A stretch of 64,000 nt of DNA, from assembly GCA_017554385.1 (NCBI GenBank), contig JAFZIL010000052.1:1-64000 (forward strand). Direction: 5' to 3'. This stretch comes from Prevotella sp. (GTDB lineage Bacteria > Bacteroidota > Bacteroidia > Bacteroidales > Bacteroidaceae). The position numbers and the translations under genes were made by a program. The notes beneath the pieces are model-generated. The model saw nothing but the letters and a program-made list of their open reading frames with translations. It did not search any database and had not been told where the DNA came from. Shown in pieces: positions 15,101 through 24,100 of this stretch; position 1 is the first letter of the stretch; every line of letters begins with the position of its first letter.

Positions 15101-18100
15101 AGAACACCAGGGTTGAGGTGAAAGGCACCGCCCGCATCTTTGGCTCCGTGTTTGGTGGTGGTGAGGATGGTCACGTGTTGGAGAATACGAAGGTGAACAT
15201 CCTGGGCACTGCACGCATTGGCACCACCGGTACCTCATACGTCGACGGAAACATCTTCGGCGGCGGTCGTGGATTCTCTGGTGTGGCAGAGACTGCCGGT
15301 AGTGTTGGCGGCAATGTGACGATGAACATCAGTGGCTCGCCAGTCATACTCGGCTCCATCTATGGTGGCGGTCGTCTGGCATCGGTGGGAACCTACTTCA
15401 CAGCCCCCACTGATCCTCATTATGGTCAGCTCCGGGAAGACGGAGACGAAGAAGGAAAGACCTATGGTCATATCACGATGACTATCAGTGGCGGCACCAT
15501 CGGTAACACAACATTGGCAGAAAACGCTGAAGGACGGAATTACAGCGGCAACGTCTATGGCGGCTGCATGGGACGACTCGACCTGCTCGATGAAACCATT
15601 AACCCGCTCTGGCCGGAACTGGCACAGGCGAAGACTTCTACCCTCACGATCAGCGGCAGCACCCGCATCACCCGCAATGTGTATGGCGGTGGTGAGTATG
15701 GCACCGTGCGCGAGAATGCCTCGGTGTCTATCTCAGGCAGCGTCCAGGTCGACAGTTGTGTCTACGGCGGCGGCTACGGAAGTAACAACCATACAGACTT
15801 GACCCCCATTGAGGTACACTGGAACAATCAGACAGCATACTACGCTTATACGCCCATGCAATGGGCCGGCCTTGTGGGTGGTAACACCAGCGTCAGCATC
15901 GCTGGCGGTACGGTGGGCCAGAATGTCTACGGTGGCGGCGAGCTGGCTTCGGTGGGTATCATTGACTATAGTCTGAAAGAAGACAATGAGCATGGTACGA
16001 TTACGTATAAAGGTAAAAAGTTCGCCTATAACAGCATCGAGAAACATGACACCCTGACTGCTGACGGTAGCAGCTACTATGACTTCGGACTCAGCTGGCC
16101 ATACAAGTTCAAGTACGTCGCCTGTAACCCAACTGGTTTTATAGGCGGTAAGGCTACTGTGACGATTACAGGCAGCAGTGTGATTGGCACCAATTTGGGT
16201 GAAGACGAGACGATTGAAAACGGCTATGTCTACGGAGCCGGAAAGGGTAAGGTATGGTTTGGTGCCACAGAGGCCATCCAAGAAGACATTACCGAGCAAC
16301 GCTATAGAGAGGCTTTCTGTGCCAACGTCTATGAGTCAGAGGTTACGATAGGAACGAATGGCGGCTCTGACAATCCTCAACTGCGTACCGTCTATGGCGG
16401 TGGCGAGGACGGTCACGTCTACACGGACGCAAAGGTCACCATCCATCGTGGTACCATTTACCGTACGGTCTTCGGGGGTGGTAAGGGATTAGGTAAGTTC
16501 TGGACGACACTGTTAGATGCCACGGCAGGTGCAAACCAAGGTAAGCCAAAGGATTCCCAAGAGCAGGTGTACAGCTGGACAGCCGGCAGGGTCTATGGAA
16601 ATACCTCCGTCACTATGAACGGCGGTAGCGTGGGCTGGTTCGTCTTTGGCGGAGGTAACTTGGGCTCCGTGGGTAAGGGTAACTATTCCGGTGGTACGGA
16701 CGACTACTCAGTAGCCGGCTATGGCGAGTTGCCACCAAGCACCAACCTGGCCCTTTGGACGAATACCGACTTCCTGAACAGCGGCAAGTCTACCGTCACC
16801 ATCATAGGCGGTACGGTGGGCACCTCGACCGGTGATTATCAAGGCATCCCCAAGGGTTCTGTCTTTGGCGGTAGCCGTGGTAAGGCAGCCAAGTCCGTGA
16901 AGCTGTCTCCGCGTTATAAATACGTACCCGACTTCTTCATGGGCTACGTCAACAATGCCTATGTGAACATCGGTGGCTACATCCTTAACGGTGATACTAC
17001 TAAAACTACAGTAAATGACCTTGCAATCAATGGCTCTGTCTATGGCGGCGGTCAGGACGGTCATGTGCGCAACAGTACCGAGGTCAGAATCTTCAAGGGA
17101 GATATTCACGGTCAGGACGGCGACAGCTCGGGCCGAAGCGGTCACGTGTTCGGTGCCGGTTCGGGTATCGGTACTTATCAGGATGGTGCTCAAAGTTATT
17201 GCAACAACTCCTCCGGCTCTGTCACCTGCACGACGCTGGTCGATATTACCGGTACCGAGGCAACGACAATGATTGCCGGCAACGTCTATGGCGGAGGTGC
17301 CATGGCCTCGGTCGGTCCTCCATTCACAGGCCAAAAAGACAAGAACAACAAGGCTTACAACGAACACAAGGACACGTCGACGCCATACGACGAGGCAACA
17401 CCTCGCGCCCACGCTTCGAAGTCGTACACCGAGGTCAACATCAAGGGCGGACACATCAGTGGTAGCGTCTTCGGTGCCAGCCGTGGTCCCAGCGATGCGT
17501 TCATCCATGATGCATTTACCGAGAAAGGCATGACCTACGCACCCGAATCATTCGCTACCGACATCTGGTCGTTTGTGAACATCAAAGGCGGCACCATCGA
17601 CGGCAGCGTCTATGGTGGCGGTGAAGGCGGTCGCGTGAAGGAAGATACCAATGTGCAGCTCACTGGCGGCAACATCGTTAAAGATGCCTTCGGTGGCGGT
17701 AAGGGTACCGACTCCATCGCATCGCATGTGCTCGGCAACACGCTCATAGAGCTGAACAAGGGTGTGGCAACCAGTACGAAGGGCTGTAGCGTAGAACGTG
17801 TCTTCGGCTGTAACGACTTTAAAGGTTCACCGAAGGGGCACGTCAAGGTGCATGTGCATGCAACGCAAAACTCCAGCAAGGCAAATATCGGCTCGAAATT
17901 TGCCCGACGTCCGGTGCAAGGCGAAAATGATACAGCGGAAACGAAAGAGACCTTAGTACAGTACCTGAAGCGACTGATTGATGCGGCGGGAAATGATGGA
18001 GCTAGTTCCAAAGTCACCGCATCGGTCATCAGTGCTGCAAATACTACTTGGACTTATTACAACAGTAATGCTCCTTCCTCGGCAGCAGACACTACGGCTA

Positions 18101-21100
18101 TCAACACGGCCATCGATAATGTGATTGAAGAACTCGGTAACCTGTATGACGTGAAGGCGGTCTATGGCGGTGGCAACTTGGCTCAGTACCAGCCCTACGG
18201 TCCTGCTGCCAACGATACTGAAGCCGACTATAAGCTCACCACGGAAGAGGCCGAGGTCATTATCGACGGTTGCTCTGTGACCAGCATCAAGCAGGTGTAT
18301 GGCGGCGGTAATGCTGCCCCGGTGCCTGCCACCAACCTGACGGTCACTGGTACCTACGAGATTGAAGAGGTGTTCGGTGGCGGTAACGGTAAGGACGACT
18401 ACCAACTGAGTGACAACTACTATTATGAGAATCCTGGTGCTAATGTGGGTTACTACAACTATACCCACTATGACAAAGGAGGCTCGCATGGCTCTGGTGC
18501 TTCTGACAGCCCATACGAAGCCATAGAAAACGCCAATGCCACTAACAAGGCACAACGTCAGGCTTACTACCTATATGGAAGAGGTGTCGCCTCTACCGAT
18601 ATTATCGGCGGACGCATACACTACGTCTACGGCGGTAGTAACGAGAAGGGTAATATCAGTAAGATGGCACTGTCTATCTACGATACGTCTGTTGAATGTC
18701 CTGTGGTGTTGGACAAGACCTACGGTGCCGGTAAGAATGCCGAGGTCGACGGCGATGTGCGCGTGTCGATGGAGTGCGTCAACTATACCGCAGAACAGTT
18801 CGGAGGCTCTACCACTTCCGACGTGAACAGCGACATTACGCTGATTATCACCAATGGTCACTTCGGTAAGGTGTTTGGCGGCAACGATAAAACTGGAAAG
18901 ATCAATGGCTCGATCACCGTCAAGGTGCAGGAGTCTGGTTGCCAGCCCATCGTCATCGACGAGCTCTATGGCGGTGGCTATGATGCAGCATATTCTATCT
19001 ATGGCTATAACACCGACGGAACGCCACGTACCAAGGCACAGTTTGAGACGGCATATAACACAGCTATTGAAGGAAAGACAACGGAAGAAGAGAAGACGGA
19101 AGCCCTCCTTACAGCAGGCCTCATCGGACTGCCCTACAACAATCCTCAAGTGCTTGTAGTCTCGGCATCGAAGATTGGTTCTATCTACGGTGGCGGTCTC
19201 GGCTATGGAGCAAAAATGGTGGGCGATACGCATGTCAACGTGAACATGACGAACGGAAAAGTGCCCGCCAAGTATGCGAATACTGATGCAAACGCCGACA
19301 AGTACACTGCAGGTCAAAGTTACTCCTATAACGATGATCATGGTCTTATTACCTATGCAGTAACAGCGCATCCCACTGGTGGCGATGCCACGCTTGCCAT
19401 CGGCACCATCGACAGCATCTTTGGTGGCGGTAACAAGGCCGACGTGGTCGGTGACACATACGTGGAGATAGGCACGGGCACCCAGCATAACGAGGATGGC
19501 GTACTGGAGCCTATCACCCCAGCCCGCAACGCTGCCAAGATTACAGGTAATGTATATGGCGGTGGTAAGGGTGAGGCACCATCGGATACAAGTAATGATT
19601 ACGCCTTTACCTGTGCGTCAGCCATGATTGGCGAGGAGAACTCTGGTAAAGGCAGTACGCATGTCACCATTGAAAACGGTACGATAGGCGGCAACGTTTA
19701 TGGTGGCGGTAAGATTGCCCGCGTGGAAAATAACACGTCGGTGACCATAGGAAAAGAAGGTGACACGACAAACGAACCCATCGTCTCGGGCTACGTATTC
19801 GGTGCCGGTGAGGGCGTGGCCACACATGGCTACTCCGGTCTGACGCGTGGCAACAGCACCGTCATCCTGCAGGGCAGGGCCAAGGTGAGAAATAGCGTCT
19901 ATGGCGGTGGCCAGATGGCTACCGTGGGCAAATATGTCATTAACGCTGATGGAATACCGACGACACCGAATGGCGGTGGAAAATGTACGGTCGTGCTCAA
20001 AGACAGTGCAGAAGTAGGTCGAGACAACATGGTGATGCACAACACCACAACGGGCAAGCCAGACGACTATGGTCATGTCTTTGGCGCCGGTAAGGGTGTC
20101 ACCCCATACGAAGGCATTAAAGAAGGGGAATATCCTTGGCGTATGACGAAAACCCCATCAAAGGAATACTTTGATCCTACAACTTATCCTACGAATCATG
20201 AGGAGAAATACCTTGGCTACCTTGAGACGCTGGCCTTGGCCAGTGAGACCGAGGTGACCATCGGTGGACATGCCTGGGTGAAAGGCGACGTATTCGGTGG
20301 CAGCGAGAATGGTCGCGTACAGACCGATACGTGGGTAAAGATTCAGGACAGCTGCCAGATTGGTAACGGCTATATTCAGATGACGGACAACGGTACATAC
20401 ATAGACCAGCTGGCGACCCCGGTTACTCCTGTCTCCGTGAACCGTCGCTATACGGCCAAGGAATGGGAGAAAGGCCATCTGTTCGTAGAGGGCGATACGG
20501 AAGTCGACCCAACAGATCCGAAGGAAGCAGCACTGAGGACGGCGGCTGATACCCTATACCGGCGGTCACTGCCCGAATGTGCCAGCTGGAAGTATGGTCA
20601 GGCTGCAGCTGCTGCTGACAAGTATGCTATATACGATAAGTATTACGGAACAAGTGGATACGATGCTAAGGACGGTCGCACCCCTGCCGACGACGGCACC
20701 ACCTTCTACGGCAATGTCTTTGGCGGCGGCTCAGGCTACTATCCGTATGCTGCAGGTAAATGGCACTGGGGAGCAGGACATGTGGGTGGCAGCACCCGGG
20801 TGGATATCACCGGTGGCCATATCATGACCAATGTCTATGGCGGCAATGAGCTGACAAACGTGAGCGACACCTGTACCATCAACATGTCGGGCGGTACCGT
20901 CGGCGTACCACGCACCTTAGGACAGATTATCAAGCACCCCGTGACCTGCTATCTGTTCGGTGGCGGCAAGGGCGACCCACGCATCTTCTTCAACAAGCAA
21001 ACCAACGTCATGGAAACGGAAGTGAACGTCACCGGCGGCACCATTTACGGCTCCGTATTCGGTGGTGCTGAGGACGGTCACGTGGAGCGTAACGCCACCA

Positions 21101-24100
21101 TCATCATCGGTGAAGAAGGAGAAACCGGCCCGAAGATCGGTACCTTTGGCACCAGCTACGTCGATGGCAACATCTTCGGTGGTGGCCGCGGATATACGGG
21201 CGATGCCTATACGGCCGGTAACGTGGCCGGTGCAGTGACGATGACCATCAACAGCGGCACGATGCTCGGCAGTATCTACGGCGGCGGACGTCTGGGCTCC
21301 GTAGGCTACGGACTGTATGCTGTCGGCGAAGAGGGCTACGGCCTGATTCGTGACGACGATAAGAAGGACAACGGCACAGTCGACACCTCCTTCTTTACGA
21401 AGGGACGCGGTCACATCGACATCACCATCAACGGCGGTACCATCGGTAACGATCTTGAATATAAGTATTTCACCTCAAGTGTCACAACTGAGGGTAAGAC
21501 AGAAGAGGCTATCGCTGCAGATAGAGCGACAGAGCTGAATACGATCAAGACAACTAACAACATTACTCAAACCGATTTCATCTTTGAGCCCGACTCGAAG
21601 AGCTACCGTCTGAGCCACACCCGAGGCGGCAACGTCTTTGCAGGCGGCATGGGACGTATGTATAAGATGGACGGCACAACCCCAATCTCACAGGTAAACT
21701 GGGAGCAGCTGGGCAACGTGAAGAGTACGAAGCTGACCATCAACGGCGGTACCATCAAGAGCAACGTCTATGGCGGCTGTGAGTTGGGATGGGTGCGAGG
21801 CAAGCATCAACTTGGCGAAACCACCGACAGCGTGGGTACCGAGATTCTCATCAAAGACGGCACCATCGGCACCGAGATCAAGGATGCTGAGGATATCACT
21901 CGATATACTTTCGGCAGCGTCTATGGCGGCGGCCGTGGCAACGAAACGGAAAAACTCACAGATGCGAACGACAGAGTTACCCTTCCCAAGTTCATAGCCG
22001 GTCGTGTGGTGAACAGCACGCAGGTGAAGATGGAGGACGGTACTGTGCTGGCCAGTGTCTATGGCGGTGGCGAGATGGGCAACGTGGGCATGGGTAGCAG
22101 CTACGACGAGGATGGAAGGAACAATCCGAAAGTGAGCACGAACGTGACCATCAGCGGTGGCACCATCGGCAAGGACACGATCATTGTCGAAGGCGATACG
22201 ATACGCTATGGTGGTGAGATGATGGGCAATGTCTATGGCGGTGGCAGCGGCGACCGCACCATCGTGCGTTGCGGCTTAGTTCTGGGTAATTCCAATGTCA
22301 ACATCAGCCAGGCCGAAGGCAAGACCACACGCATATACCATAATATATATGGTGGCGGAGCCTTCGGTTCGGTGGGCGATTTCGACTACGAAAAACGGGA
22401 AACCAGTGTCGTACAAAATGGCAACACCGTAAATGTAGTCAAGGTCTTTGGCATTGAAAGTCTACATACGCCCGGCACCGGCAGGGCGACGGTCAACATT
22501 ACGGGCGGTACCATTGGTGTCGACGGACACGAGAACGGTATGGTCTTTGGCTCGGCACGCGGTGAGGTGTTCGAGAACTATCCACGCGACGACTATATGG
22601 CATGGGTCTACGATACCTATGTGACCATTGGCGACTCGACCAAGGGTACGAAGAAGGGCGGCACCGGCGCTGTCATCAACACGCCCCATATCACGGGTTC
22701 TGTCTACGGCAGCGGCGAGAACGGCCACACGCTACGCAACACCTTCGTCAACATCCATAGCGGTTACGTCGGCGATAGCGTTTCGTACTATCCTTACCGT
22801 GGCAACGTATATGGCGGCGGTTGCGGTACCGACTACTATCTGCAAAATGGTGTGAAGTGCTACAAACCCTGGGCGGGTATCGTGCGCGGCAACACGAACG
22901 TCACCATCGACGGAGGCCTGATTACAGGTGGTGTATACGGTGCAGGCTCCATGGCTTCGGTGGGTACAGTGAACAACGACACCACGGCTGTCGCCAACAA
23001 GCACACCGACGAGGCCACCAGCTTCGCCCTCAGCTGGCCCTATAAGTTTGAGTTTGCCGACACCACCGGCACGGCGACCATCAACATCTATGGCGGACAC
23101 ATAGGTATCAAGGGTACCGATGGCGGCGACGTCTACGGCAGTGCCCGAGGCACGGCTGGCGACCGCTATCAAATGGCGCACCATGCCTACGTCAAGGAGA
23201 CCTTTGTGAATATCGACTATCCATCGACGGCAGCTATTGCCGGCCTGAGCAACACGTCGGTAGGCTGTATCACCGGCTCTGTCCAAGGCAGTGGCGAGGA
23301 CGGCTATACCTATGGCAACACCCACGTCACACTGAACAAGGGTCTGATAGGCCACTCGCTCTACGGTGGCGGTAAGGGTAAGGGAACCTACCCGGTAAAA
23401 CTGAACAGGATTGTCGGTACAGGCACTTACGATACCAACATCGAGAGCGTGCTCTCAGGAAGGGTGATGGGCAATACCTATGTCACCATGAACGACGGCC
23501 ACGTCTTGCGTAATGTCTATGGTGGTGGTAACCTCGGTTCTGTGGGTAAGGGTAACTTTGCCGGCGGTGCCGATGACTACTACACGGGAGGCTATGGCGA
23601 GACACTGTTTAAGAAAGATAATGAAGGAAATGTAGTATTCAGTGAGAACCTGTGGACGAGTGCCAGCGATGGCGACAATGCCTGGGAGTTCCTCAACAGC
23701 GGCATGACCACAGTCAAGGTGTTCGGTGGCACAGTGGGCTATATTGACAGTAAGGATCCCACCAAGAGCTTCAAGAACAATCTGCCTTATGGTAATGTAT
23801 TCGGCGGCAGTACCGGTGAGTCAGCACCCAATGTCCCGAAGACGCTCACCCCACGCTACAAATACTGTCCGGCCTTCTTCTCCGGATATGTCAACGAGAC
23901 CGATGTCACCATCGGTGGCTACAGGTGTAAGACGGCATACGACACTCATAAGGTAGGCGACTACATGACAGACGTAGAGTTTGCGAGTGTAGCTGTTGCT
24001 GATACTGCCAAGTGGGCTAAGATAGGTCCTACCATCTATGCCTCCGTCTATGGCGGTGGTCAGGATGGTCACGTGCGTAGGGACACCAAGGTGACCGTGA